From positions 13,915,001 to 13,979,000 of the forward strand of contig JAILWY010000026.1 in NCBI GenBank assembly GCA_022113835.1: a stretch of DNA of 64,000 bases. The letters are read 5' to 3'. The DNA comes from Atopsyche davidsoni (Eukaryota > Arthropoda > Insecta > Trichoptera > Hydrobiosidae). The notes beneath the pieces are model-generated. The model was given only the letters and a program-made list of their open reading frames with translations. It searched no databases and was not told where the DNA came from. Shown here in pieces: positions 46,791 to 58,851 of this stretch (its first letter is position 1; each line of letters starts with the position of its first letter). Both the position numbers and the translations under genes were made by a program.

Positions 46791-49155
46791 CGTGTGATAA
46801 GCCGATCACGGGCCACAAAATAATGCAGAGGATTCTGCCACTGCTGAATGAATACCAAAGCTATCGAATCAAAGGTAGAATAGCTTAAATCGAGTGATAA
46901 CAGCCATGTGCGTTTGATAATTAATTCAAATAATAATTTAAAATAAATAAAAAATATTGCTGTTCATAAAAAAAATTGTAAATTTAAAGTCGATAGCTTT
47001 AGATACCTAAAATATGTTGAACACGAATAACGAGCTTAGGAAGTTATACGTTATGAGATAGTAAGTCATTTGTGATATTTAAAAAAATCAGATCGTAATA
47101 AATTAAACACTGATCAATTTGGATAATAGAAATGTTTTTGATTACATTTAATCACTAGATTGCTGGATAAACATTTTATTTTAATTTTTATGATGCATTT
47201 AAATTTATGAAATAATATATATATATAATGTGATAGTGTAGTCAATCTATCGTTTCAGCGTTGAAATATGTAAGCAACAATAAAAATCAATTGGTGTTTT
47301 GTATTTCGTAAATATATTTTTTAGTATTCTCATAGGGTTTTTATTACAGTAACAAGTAGTATAGCAATAAAAAAATAGCGTTGCGTGACTGGTTTAACGT
47401 CACGGAGTCGATTGAAACAATCGTCACTCGAGCCGCTAACTGAACTACAAACACTCAACAAAGAACACTTGAACCGTATATTTCATAAATTGTCTATGCT
47501 CCACTCTGCAGCGGAAAACCCATTCGCGTCACAAAAAACGAATCACCGCCGCTGCCGACCGACCGCTCGTGAATAAGGGAATCCTAGGCCAGGGACCAGT
47601 ATTTAAAAAAAAAAATTATTGCCATATAATTCTTGAAAAAATATTAAAATGGTTTCTATAAAATATTGATACAACTTCATCACCAAAAATAATATGAATT
47701 TTAAAATCTACCATCTGTAGTAATATTAATTTACATATCATAAAAAACAAATATTATTTGTATTTAATCAAAAGCATAAAAGTTTTTTTTTTTTAGATTG
47801 TATCGACTGTACAAAAAAAAACTTCAACTACAGAGTCGGACACAACCAAAATCGAAAAGCATACCTGGCATTTTTCAACTTGCGTACCCTGACACTCATT
47901 TAAAAACTAGTTCATTTCCATATATATATGTTTCAGTCTAAATATTAATAGAATCTTAACTAAATATCATGTTATTTACATTTTTTAATACATCACACAA
48001 TTGAAATCAGTATTCTATTGGTAAAATTGTACTGTTTTTTTACCTCTATGTATAATTAAAAATAAAAAGTTGTATTATATTTTTGAGTTTCTTGGGGTTG
48101 AGCTAAAAAAAATGTTCAGCTCGGGGACCGAAATTTCGGAGAAATAATTATATCGGAAATGTTATAGATTGTTCAAAAAATTATATCTTTGTTAAAGTAT
48201 TACTAAAAAAGTTATGAATGAGCCAGAAACCGGCCCGGCCCGTGTTGCAGTAGGATCCGACCGCGACCGCTACCTGTCCCAATAAACACAGGTGTCATTT
48301 TTTGTTCTCTTTCGTGTCCCGGCTGAATAGAACAGATTTGCAGCGCTCGCCGGGCTCTCCGCTGCCACCTTCGGCACCGTGACGTCGATTAGTGGTGGCG
48401 AGGCTTTTTGGGATTGCAGAATTGTTGAATGGATCCGCTTTTTATTGGGTTTCGGTTTTTATGCTTGGACTTTTGCTGAAACGGGTTTTATTGTGTGTTT
48501 ATGCGATTTTCATTTCGCATAAAATTACGTGATTAATTCTGTTTCTTGTATCAATACAAATTGTCATTGAACAGACTGAATAAGGTGGAAGCCAGATTAT
48601 ATCAATCACCTGTCATTGCGATAATAGAACCTAGGAAGTCTCGACGGTTCCAATTAAAAACGATATTTAAGTTCAATCAAGGTTAAATACAATTACAATT
48701 TATATCATACGCACTTTAAACAACCTTGAACAACATATTAGTATATGTAAAAAAAAAAGGTATAACTTGTTTTAAATTAGATTCATTTATTGGTTTTCAG
48801 ATGTGCCTAAAATATATAACTTGGAAGTAAATCTAAAATCAAATAACCTCCATTCAGAGTAACGTGGTATATCCGGCAAAGTGACAGTCAAATCCTCCGT
48901 GATATAGGACGCATCAATCCAGAGTTCATAGACACACATCAACGCGAGCCCCGGTCGGGTCGGCCATCTCATTCCGAATTTACTCCATCGCCTCAATCTC
49001 GTAAAGCGTCAGATCGGGCATCAAAGCCAAGGGCGGCCACCGCAGGGCGGCGGCTCTTAAGGACCCCGGGCACGCCGCCCCGAACTGATTGACACAAGAC
49101 ATACAGGCGGACGCTCCCGCATGGAGGTCACGTGCTGTCCGCTGATATCATTACT
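46791..49155. other. AT-rich spacer with GC islands at 47390-47600, 48220-48420 and 48860-49155
   Basis: The plus frame at 47385-47576 (63 codons) lies in an island and has no family. 47600-48200 is AT-rich with poly-A and poly-T runs. The 69-codon minus frame at 48787-48996 is unassigned. (AT)n occurs near 47215-47228. An acceptor-like TTTATTGGTTTTCAG ends at 48801 without a convincing exon behind it. Confidence 0.5.
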
Positions 49156-49186
49156 GCCGCCCCCGCCCCCGCCCCCGCCCCAGCCC
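49156..49186 (+). repeat. Hexamer repeat (GCCCCC)n
   Basis: Four tandem GCCCCC units in a GC island. The complementary strand has four G-runs separated by single C residues, a canonical G-quadruplex pattern. Confidence 0.85.
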
Positions 49187-49444
49187 TAATATTTGCACCC
49201 AATCACGGCTGACCGAAAAGATGAAGAAATGGAGAAGGTTCGTGCGCTGAGTTGAAAGAGGGGAAGGTTTGTTTTTTTTTTTTGGTGCGGCGTGATTATT
49301 TGTGAGGTGATGGAAAATTGTCTTCCTGGTTTATAACCCAATAACCAATCATTGCTTGATTACTAGAAAGCAATATAATATACCACCAAATATTTTTATT
49401 GTAGTCCCGTAATTTAAAGTTAATGTTACTTGATACTATCTAAC
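49187..49444. other. Spacer, no feature seen
   Basis: Mixed then AT-rich sequence with a 13-nt T-run near 49270. No coding or repeat signal. Confidence 0.6.
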
Positions 49445-49456
49445 AAATAGAATTAA

Positions 49457-49731
49457 TAGATTTTAAAAATAATATCCAGATGTGATTAAAATCGCTTCAC
49501 TTGTTACTTTGTTTAAGAAGTCCAGTGCTTGCAAATCACTAAATATTGGTTGCCCCGGGCACATTGGTTCATATGTACCATATAGTGTGATTATTAAAAC
49601 TTCTCGATTAATGGATGTGATTCGTTAATACAAAAGCCAGTACACCGGCCATGTAAGCCTAGGGATGTGGGTTCATATCCCAAATTAATTTCTTCGATGT
49701 GTGAACTAATGTGCATAATCATATTAGTAAT
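49457..49731 (+). mobile_element. Foldback/SINE-like element, copy 5, diverged, with tRNA-like core
   Basis: The right end GTGAACTAATGTGCATAATCATATTAGTAAT matches the family 3' end (given here only as an alignment landmark at 49701-49731). The left half keeps GCACATTGGTTCATATGTA (about 49560-49578), a diverged left arm. The 12-mer AAATAGAATTAA at 49445-49456 and 49732-49743 is the likely target-site duplication. Between the arms is a diverged tRNA-Thr-like core in the same direction as the 3' end. The CTCTCAG part of the arms is missing and the outer left domain aligns poorly, so this copy is older. Confidence 0.6.
49617..49690 (+). pseudogene. Diverged tRNA-Thr(TGT)-like core in copy 5
   Basis: Shares with 6687-6762 the stretch AGTACACCGGCCATGTAAGCC, here ACACCGGCCATGTAAGCC plus the GGATGTGGGTTCA of the T-arm. 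The TGT triplet sits again in the anticodon position. The T-arm has changes (TTCATAT loop, CCCAA) and the acceptor stem no longer pairs (GTGATTCG against CAAATTAAT). A decayed tRNA-derived head, not a gene. Confidence 0.55.
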
Positions 49732-49987
49732 AAATAGAATTAAAATATAAATAAAAAAATCGGTTGACTTTCTAGATAATGTTTTACACCAGGAATTCCC
49801 GATCAATTATTTTTGTTTGGAACATAAAGCTAAACCGAAATGTTTGACAGCCGAAGATGAATTCAACCAATTTGAGCTTTTGCACCAAGATTTTACTTGT
49901 CATAAACTAAGTCATTATAACAAAATTTACTATTATGTATATCTCTACTGAAGCACCAAAAAATAAACTTATTTAATTTTTTTTCAG

Positions 49988-50009
49988 ATGTTACTACTCA
50001 GTTTACTGG
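49988..50009 (+). other. Candidate 22-nt microexon
   Basis: The acceptor TATTTAATTTTTTTTCAG ends at 49987 and the donor ACTGG|GTATGTATC starts at 50010. Both are strong, but the acceptor is in AT-rich DNA where such tracts are frequent. The length is not a multiple of three. All plus frames are open over so short a stretch. Listed because of site quality; chance is likely. Confidence 0.15.
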
Positions 50010-53000
50010 GTATGTATCAAGATGTACTGGACATAGTTGGAAATATATATCGTGTGATTAGCAGGTTCATTTTCTTAAGGCACTGATCACCCCGAGAGGA
50101 GGCCGATGCTCTCCCGGTCATCATCCCTTAGCGGCGTCACATAGCGCCGCACATAACCGCACACTGGCCACGGAGTTGTCTCCCAGCGGGCGCGTCACAA
50201 GCGTGACCTGCCAAAGCCTCGCCAAATATAAAGAAACCACTGTGCAGGTTGAGGCTGCCATAGCTTAAGAGCACAAGACATTTCAAATATCCGTACTAGA
50301 AACCAAATACTATAGAATACAAAAATATCTTAAATACAAAAAAATTTACGCAACAACTAAAAAGTAATAAAAAATAAAATTTATATAAATATATTTAAAA
50401 ATCACAATGAGTAATTTAGTCAATTCTAGTCATGAATATTCTGTTATTCACGATATTTTAATTGAAATGACTTTTTTTTATAATATAAAGTCACATCATT
50501 AATATTTAATGAAAGAAAAGAAAAAATGTCTAAGCAAATTAAAAAAAGACTATATTTAAAGCAGTTTGTTGCAGCTGAAATAAAAAAATATTTTCTAGCT
50601 TTTTCTGCTGTCTTCAGGTATCACATGACGCCCCTAACCGTGAGGGGTGGGTTTTGCGGCTCGCAATGACAGTGGATGAAACTCACTAGTAAATTTATAT
50701 TTATAAGACGATCTGGACGGAATCGCCGCCGCTGTTGCGAATGGCCCGGGGGTTGCGTTTTATTGGGTGGTTTGTACGTACCACCCCTCAGGAAATCCTC
50801 CCGGCCAGGATTTTGATCAGATTGACTTGATGCTTAATGGTTTGGGATAATTATATGAAAATGTATTCACTGTGAACGTTTAATGAATTTTTTTGCCTTT
50901 TTTCTTCACCCAACAATGAAATCTTGATTGTTTTATTATTTTCTTGGTACGTGTGAAAAGCAGTTATAATAAAAACATAATTTTTTTATAAAGAATCACT
51001 TTATTTTGCTATTTATCGTTATATTTAATTTCCAAACATGTTTATAACAACTTACTATTAAAAATGCACTAAATATGTAGCGAAATTGTTTGACGATAAC
51101 ATTAAAATTATGCAAAGTATAAAATCAAAATTCGACACAATTAAGTCAGAAAACTTGACGGTCTTACTCAACGCGATGTATTTTTCTTTTTCGATCTTTC
51201 CAAGTATTACCTACTTTTCTCGTATTAAAAATATTTTAAAAGTCAGTGTATTCTTTCAGTAGGTCAATATTATTTTTCGCTTCGGTATATTTAAAAAACA
51301 TGTATAGAGGTAAATGCAAAAAAACCAGTTTGTTTTTTGTGTTAATTTAAATGGACGTTTTAAATATTCTTTGTTGAAAATATAACGATGAAATCCAAAG
51401 TGCACAGGTTATATTCTATAAATGTAAGTCAATTTACATATGTACCTAGCACAATTACTGCTATTGCATTGAAGTTAATTTCATGAGATGAAGTTTTAAG
51501 CACAACCAAATAAAAGGAAAGCTCCTCTAAGGGTCGCAGAACCCGACAAAGGCTGACAACAGACGAGAGCTGCCAGCAACAAATCGGCTTTTCTAATCAG
51601 AAGTTTCCTCACACGATCTCCTCTATCGAAGGTGACAGCCACCCTTGCCGCCCCCACCCATAGGGGTAGTTAGGGCGGCCTGGGGACGGGGACGGCCTGA
51701 TGATGACCTACAGGGATTCAAACCGGCAAACTTCATTACCTCCGCCGAAGCAACGGCTGGGCAGCGTCCGCCCCCCATGGGCTTGTCACCTTTGTGATAG
51801 AAAAGTAAAAACTTCAGAATTACTCAAAAAAACATTTGAATTGTTGGGTTAAACAGAGGACTTGAAAAATAAATTGTAACAATTTATAACATGATTATAT
51901 ATGATTTTTTTTAAACTTCAAAAATAATAATATATCAAATACATCTTTACTTTATTTGATGTATAATTAAATTACAGACATGTGAGTGTTTATAAAAAAC
52001 AGAGGATTATTCACAGAATAACATTTTTGCTAAAAATACATGAAAGAAAAAATTTGGTTGTGTTTCAAAATATATTAAATGACAAATAATATAACATTTC
52101 TGTCTTTTTTTTTTAATTTAAGAATATCTAAGAGTTTTTATAAAAAATCAAGGTAGGCAGCATGTTTCGCGACGCAATCGTTTTTACGTCCAACAATGTG
52201 TAGAATAACCTTTAAGCTGCCGAAATAGAAAAAGGCATCTCACAAACCCCAAAATAATCTAATATTTATTTTTAATACAGAGTGTCAACAGAAGAACCGC
52301 TGTGCAAAAGCGCTGACCGCGTACGCCCTGTTTACAAGGGGAATCATCCCCTATGTTACTGTAGCCAAGGGGTTGCGCCAAGCCTCCCTGAAAGGTGATT
52401 TGCGACCCCCGATCTCGATTACCTATTTGTTTTATTAGATTTCGCCTGCACAGAGAGCAAAGAAGAAATAGTTTGATTTTTTTTAGTAAACCCACTGTAT
52501 TTAAACTAACAAAAATCGAATAATAAACAACGTTGTTTTATATCCCAATATATAGTCGCAAACGTCACATGATTTATAAAATGAATATTTAGCATATATT
52601 AACATAGCAAGAACTAAACTGAAATTATATTTAACACAATTAAGGCTTAGAGAGAAACATTAATATCTATATTTTTAAGTTGTTATCTTATTATATACAA
52701 TGTACTGATAAATTGTCTTAAAGAATTGTTATATTTTATATGTGATAAGTAAGTTTATCCGGAGTTTTCTAAGGTACCAGAGGCGGCATGAGTCAAATCA
52801 CACTTAAGCTGTGCCCCACGTGCCGGTGTACCTCAATGGAGGTGGGGGTGCCCTGGACTTCTAAGGACCTCGGGGCCTCGGTGACCCGGACGGCAATCTC
52901 TACCTGATTCGGATCTGTTGCCTCTATTTAAAAATAGTGTTAGTAAAAACAACAAAAATAGCACACGAAATGCAACTAAAACCGAGAAGTGAGAATTTAT

Positions 53001-53279
53001 TAGAAAGCATCTTGAATGGATTCTAAAATATTTAATTTGAATTTAGCAATAGTCATTAATAAATACTAACTTTCGATTTTTAATTTATTTTTATTGTTCA
53101 TATAAAATCATAATCATTTCATAATTTATTATATATTTTATTAAAAGACAGTTTGATGGCTTCTGCGGTTTAGCAATACTCAGCTAATCAGGTAACAAAT
53201 CAATTGATTTCACTTTATTTTCTATTCCTGAATGTTTGAATCGGAGTATCGTCTCGGACTCATCCAGTAGTAAATATGC
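50010..53279. other. Spacer with GC islands at 50080-50240, 50620-50820, 51530-51790, 52310-52430 and 52770-52920
   Basis: Short GC islands are spaced about 0.4-0.9 kb apart in very AT-rich DNA. A very strong acceptor-like CTTTTTCTGCTGTCTTCAG ends at 50617 and is followed by GTATCA; no donor in good context follows. The 51530-51790 and 52770-52920 islands include inverted GC-rich stretches (ACCTCAATGGAGGT near 52835). No open frame is convincing. Confidence 0.5.
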
Positions 53280-53723
53280 TCACTCGATAAGTTCAAACAG
53301 AGTCAATATATAGAAAAATATTGTCAATATTCCCGAGTAGAACCGTAACACGCCGAACAACCCACTCACTGCCTGCTGTACGCTTATGGTTTTTTTCTCC
53401 CAATTGAAATGTGTGGTAATAGACTCTTTACAGATTATCTGTGCTCGAATGTCTCCCGCTCGCGGAGCCATGATAAAAAATGCGTGCACGAAAAGCCAAC
53501 GTCGAGTAAGTACGAGGAAAGATTTTTTATCAGCAAGCAAGAGAACTGAGACCATCAGCATTTCCACTGAAATGACGGAACCTGAATAATGAAAAGGGTT
53601 CGGGCCGCCCGATGCGGGGCTGCGATCACGGCCACCATGGGGCATACCGAATGAGTGTTGCGGAATACCATATGTAGTTTGCAGGATAATCGCCAACCCT
53701 GGAAATGAGATTTTGGCAGCCAT
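53280..53723 (-). CDS. Longest ORF of the window, 147 codons, unassigned
   Basis: The ATG at 53723 has an insect-like context (ATAAAATGGCT) and the frame is open for 147 codons, the longest here. The sequence begins MAAKISFPGLAIIL and ends in a hydrophobic stretch (GILTIFFYILTLFELIE) that could be a membrane segment. The middle contains another hydrophobic run (VEMLMVSVLLLADKKSF). No domain is recognised. The first half lies in a GC island (53440-53780) where a second minus frame (53555-53797) and a plus frame also stay open. This lowers confidence that it is a gene. Confidence 0.15.
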   Translation of the reverse strand: MAAKISFPGLAIILQTTYGIPQHSFGMPHGGRDRSPASGGPNPFHYSGSVISVEMLMVSVLLLADKKSFLVLTRRWLFVHAFFIMAPRAGDIRAQIICKESITTHFNWEKKTISVQQAVSGLFGVLRFYSGILTIFFYILTLFELIE

Positions 53724-53797
53724 TTTATTCTCTCCCGCTGTTTGTGTCTTTCTCCCCGAAAAAAAGGGCCGGGGGAGCCATCTTGTAAATTAAGCAA

Positions 53798-56700
53798 AAC
53801 TACCCTTAAGATTTCTATAAAGAGTTGATTGGAATTCGTTAAATATATTATTCACAAATCGTGTACGAAGTTATAGTTGAATATTCAATTTATCATCATC
53901 ACTTCATTTGATTGTTGTATTATCAATACGCTTTAGGCGCATTGTGCACATAACACGAAATATTTGACAAACATACGTATATTATCTGCACACATGTAGC
54001 ATATAAATAATATTTTCGCTACGTTGCTGCTAGAAGGTACAGGTTTAAACTCTATTTGATATCATAAAAGTATTAAAGGGTTTTTTGTATATCAATTTTA
54101 ATACTTTATAAAACCAATAAAACTCTATCTAAAAAATCTTTATACTTTCTCTATAGCCACGAAGTTTAATGTTCCTTTAAATGTGGCATATTTAAATTTA
54201 TTTCCAGTAAATAATATTATTATATTTTTATTGTACAGTATTGTTGGTTAGTACAAAAATATTCCAGAAGAGAAGCATTCATAAAACAAATCAAATATTT
54301 GTGTTGTGGTTTAAGCGTACATTTTCAAAGCAAAGTCTTTTTTATTTTATGGTAAATTGTTATTCAATAACTTTTCAATAAATGTTAGTAAAATCCCGCT
54401 TTTTTGTTCAATATACTTAAGTGCTTTTGAATGCCAACACCGCATGTCAAGCATGTACACATTTAATAAATAATAATCCACAGTATAATATGATTGATGA
54501 TCGATGGCCAAGTGTCACCGGTGCGCACATACCTGATGCATTAAAATAGATAATGATATAAAAAAAAACTAAGAGTTCGTATACAGGCGTATCGCTCGAG
54601 TGACAACATTCGGAGCTAAGCGACTCGATCATGTCACTGTCAACTCAAAACGCGGATGCCAAAAAAACAAACATAATTAACGGACATTGTTTTTTCGTGC
54701 GATCCCTCTGCGCTCAAAAATAACCTGTCAAGTCCGGAGACAGTCTTTGTGAAGACGATAAACCGTCTGCCTGATTTATGTACATCAGATTCCCCAGGAG
54801 TTTGACGGACGGAGCCGCGGCCGTGACGGGCGGAATACGCGAGCGGTCCCAAAGGTCGGAGCTGGCGATTGCACCGCCTTCGAAATAACAGCAGTTGTCA
54901 ACGGTGATGTAAGCGAGCGTGTAAGAAGTGTCATTTTTCATCGGAGGGCAAAAAGTGTATTATCCATTTATCCCGGGTGACGCGGAGCCGGCCGTAAAAA
55001 AACATGTCAACTGTCAAGCAAGGAGTAAAAAATAATATAGCCGGGACGAGAGTGGAAACGGTGGAAGCGAGAGCGCTTGCAAAAAACCAGTGCGAAGGTC
55101 AGCCGATGAAAAGCGCGACGCACGATCATTGTATCGGCCATTGTAGGCGATCAGGCACGATTATGAAGCTACGCTGAATATATACTATATCTTCAACATA
55201 GGAATACACCCTGACTTATGGTGTTATTCAACATTGTAAAATTATTCAGATATTAGTACGAGATCTCTTAATTAATTATTTGAGTAAAATACTTTTGCTT
55301 GACTCAAAATAAAAACAACGCGGCTCAATATGCACGAAGATAGTGCTCGATGAAGAAAAAAATATATAAATAATCTAAGGGCCAAAAATATGGAATGCCG
55401 TGTAAGAAAAACATCATATTTATCGTTATCATTTTCGCTCGATCCGCCAATTCTTCAACGAAAACAACCCAGCGCGGGTCTAATTTTCCGTTTCACGGAG
55501 CTCCCGCCAGCCCCCGCCCCTCGGGTCACGAGGCGGCCCTGACGTCTCAATCACTCACTCATTCACCAAGTTAACCCAACCCGTATTATATTGATGCAGT
55601 CGTCTGCCGGCCCAGTCGCCCGAAGACGCTAAGCGCCCGCCGTCTCCGCGCGCGGCCGAGGGACTGTGGCCCTTGCGGCGCCGGCTCCAGGGCGCACTCT
55701 CGCCCGGGGGAGGCGCCGCGCCTGGGCCGTTCCGCCCGGGGACGGATGCTTTATCACGCGTCTTCTTAATAATACACGCCATGCTGAGATGAAATATGCA
55801 CTGTTGATTCAATTACTCCGAGACAGACGTGAGGCAGGCCCTCTCCGTGGCGCCTGCCGAGTGTGTGGATCCCTGTTTTGGTGAAGCCGAGTGTCGTGAA
55901 TGAGGAAATGGATCACGACGGCGACACGACACCGTTCAATCTAAATACGTATCTAGAGCACTAAAAATATAAGATTTATTTCAACCAATTGTTTAGTTAA
56001 GACATATTTATTTGACTAAGACAGTAAAAGTACCTTCGCTTCATAATAAAAAAAATCAAAATATGTTTGAGTCTAAGAATACTTCTATGGAACAGAAGAG
56101 TTTGTACTATCTTGGAAATTTATCACAGCATCCTATTTTATTACATGGATTTTTTAACTAAATTCAACAGTTGTGGAAGGTCTTAGTGTCTTATTTTGAT
56201 TTTTAAGATAACAACTACTGGCTGTTTCTGTGTAGTAATAACTAGAAAAATAAAGACAACATTACTATTTAAATATTAATATACATGAAAGAATATTTAT
56301 GTTTTGGGTTTTTGAGAGAAAACGGTATATTTGACAGTAAAAACGCATTTATTTTTTGTAAGTAAAAATAAACGTCGCAGCCAAACCAAACAGCCCACCT
56401 GAAAAGCAACCCTTGCCCAAACAATCAATAAGAGAAAACATATCAAAGCCAGCAGCCAGTTCACTAAAATTTAAATAAACACTTCTAAACACGCGGCACC
56501 TGATCCTCGACCGGCCTGCTGCATTATGTATCGACGCATGCAGCGGACATTTTTAGCTGATGCCAGAGCGAGATAACGAATGCTGAATAATGCACGCCCA
56601 CGAGGGCGAGCAGGAGGGCGCTAGCCGCTGCATAGGTGGTCCAACGAGGAGCTTTGAATTAACAAGTGGCGGACTCGAGTACCCCGGAGCACTCCTCGTC

Positions 56701-57347
56701 TTGGTCAGGCCCGCCGAGGAAATACACAAATGACTTTTGGAAGTGGAATGATCCATAGATCATTCAGCGGACTGCAGTCATCGCTCTTTGTGCGCCTGAT
56801 TGATATGACGAGAGGTGCTCTATCACTCGACTACACGGCGATAATTAAAATACAACCTACATACCGGATTAATTAATAAAAAATCAACACTACTGAAAAA
56901 AAACCCAAGTGTTACGTGAGATCCTTCGTTGAGTTTATTTGAGATATTGTGGACGTGGCTTGTTCCAAAACTATCAAACGTCAAATGCCTATTGCGCTAT
57001 AATTCCTCATTGCAAGGTGCAAGTCACGGTTCTGTCATGGTGGTCTATTATTTTAAGCACTATTAATTTAATGATGCGTCGTGGCAGATAAAACGACGGA
57101 GCGGTCCGTTGCAGACTCGGGATTTATTTCGGAGATCATCGACTCTGTATTGGGACGACATTACGCACACTTCCTCCAGTGTAATCACAAAAATGATATT
57201 TTAAAATTTGGACGCTAAACGACTAGAAGGCTGAAAAAATATGGTGGAGTGCCCTTATTGCGAAAAATGTTACGTAATTTTGAAGATCAAAATAAGCTAT
57301 GGAAACATCAAAATAACGCGCAAGCTTCTCGTGTCACTGTAGGATGG
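53798..57347. other. Spacer with GC islands at 54590-55160, 55450-55930, 56500-56830 and 57070-57150
   Basis: 53830-54580 and 55930-56390 are AT-rich. The island 55450-55930 is CpG-dense with GC-rich frames on both strands (55555-55812 minus, 55666-55884 plus). A minus-strand CATCAG|GTATGTGCG junction at about 54533 resembles a splice donor or recursive site but has a poor pyrimidine tract. No gene is supported. Confidence 0.5.
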
Positions 57348-57351
57348 TTAA

Positions 57352-57516
57352 AGCGCCCTACACACGTTCCAACAAGTTGACGTCTCATTCAACAAATTGA
57401 ACAATGGTGTAGCCATATACCAGTGCATATCGGTTCACAAAAACTACAGGTTATGGCCACACCATTGTTCAATTTGTAGAACAAGACGTCAATTTGGTGC
57501 TACGTGTGTGGAGCGC
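57352..57516. mobile_element. TTAA-flanked inverted-repeat MITE, piggyBac-like
   Basis: TTAA flanks both ends (57348-57351 and 57517-57520). The termini AGCGCCCTACACACG and CGTGTGTGGAGCGC are inverted repeats. The arms continue with long imperfect complementarity, including CAAATTGAACAATGGTGT on the left and ACACCATTGTTCAATTTG on the right, leaving a centre of about 40 nt. At 165 bp it cannot encode a transposase. The TTAA duplication points to piggyBac-type mobilisation (family knowledge). Confidence 0.85.
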
Positions 57517-57520
57517 TTAA

Positions 57521-57790
57521 TGAACCCCACCCAGGCTGTTATATGAGCGCCACCTGCGCAAACGCCGCCAGCGTCTTGCCCGCACGCCGCCTGCGAGGCC
57601 CACCGCGGCCAAGGCTGGCGCTATGGCGGATCCGGCCGCCATGTTGGCCGTGACGCGGCAGGTCGAGTTTTTGCCTCCCCGACGCGAAGTGATCGCCGCG
57701 GCCGCTATGAGCGATGGGCCGTCCGCCGCGAACATCGGCCCGTTTCTGAATCGCTAATGAGCGCCTATCAATTATTGTCACAGGTATCAT
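57521..57790. other. GC-rich island
   Basis: Very CpG-dense block directly after the MITE. Two minus frames (57517-57735 and 57539-57796) are open in different registers with Ala/Arg/Gly-rich products, so the openness is compositional. TGTTGGCCGTGACGC and GCCGCCATGTTGG motifs occur. Possibly regulatory. Confidence 0.5.
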
Positions 57791-58851
57791 GCACACCTGA
57801 TTGTGGTTTTTATCATCGCGTTTTGAGAAATATCAATTAATGTGTTTGTTTAGCACGCATAATGTATTTTTTCCCCCGGCCCGATCGGTTGAGGTGATAT
57901 AGATGTTGATCAATCTTGAATTTGTAACTCGCTGAGTCTCGACTGCAATTTATTATATTTTTTTGTATGTACGGATGGGAAAAAACCGATCGCATGAAGC
58001 CTATAATTTATTTGATTAAATACATTTAGGTACATATATAAAAATCTTTTTACACGATTTGACTAATCAATTTGAGTATTTAAATTATTAGTGTCCATTG
58101 ACGTCATATCCAGGCATTTATTACTTCTCTGGCTAAAAATCTAAAAATAATCAATTGAAAATGTAAGTCGAGTTAAAATGTATTCAGATCGGTTTTGTTG
58201 TACGATTCTGCACAAAGGAAGCTTTACTTTTTTTGATAATTGCTGTCAGTTTAATTATTTGTTTTTCGATGCATTTAGTTACTTCTAACCAAAAATAACG
58301 AATCAATATTTTCCAGTTACCTGCAGTTCATACTTACAACTAATGTCAGAAACTTTTAAACATGTGTTAAATTAAACAATTCACTTTAATACTTTCAACG
58401 AAATTAAGATTAAAGTCAAACATATAGAACACTATCATAAATAGTAGAAAATAATCAAAATCTCTGGTCTGTTTCAAAATTTACTGCACGCCACTTGTAA
58501 ATACTAATTATTTATTCCAAGAAGTATCAATATGTCATTTTTATCTATTTTGAAATTCGTGATCATCTGACTTATTATAAAAGTAAATTCTGAAAATGTC
58601 AAAATAGGATGTTGCACACGTCACTGACGAGAAGACATGAAAATATGCACAAAAATAATATGTCACCGAGTCCATAAAATTTTACGGCACTATTACCATA
58701 AATTTCGATATGTCCATATAAAAAAAACTTGTAAAACATCAATTTCATATTCAATAATATTCAAATATCCACAATCGGCCGCGTGCCCATTAAGTGTTTT
58801 GTTTGAATTTTATTTTATTGGCTTCTAATCACTCTTGGATTTTTCGCACAG
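57791..58851. other. AT-rich spacer
   Basis: No feature beyond a 63-codon AT-rich frame at 58637-58828 that I regard as chance. The last 30 bp form the branch point and pyrimidine tract of the next entry. Confidence 0.6.
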
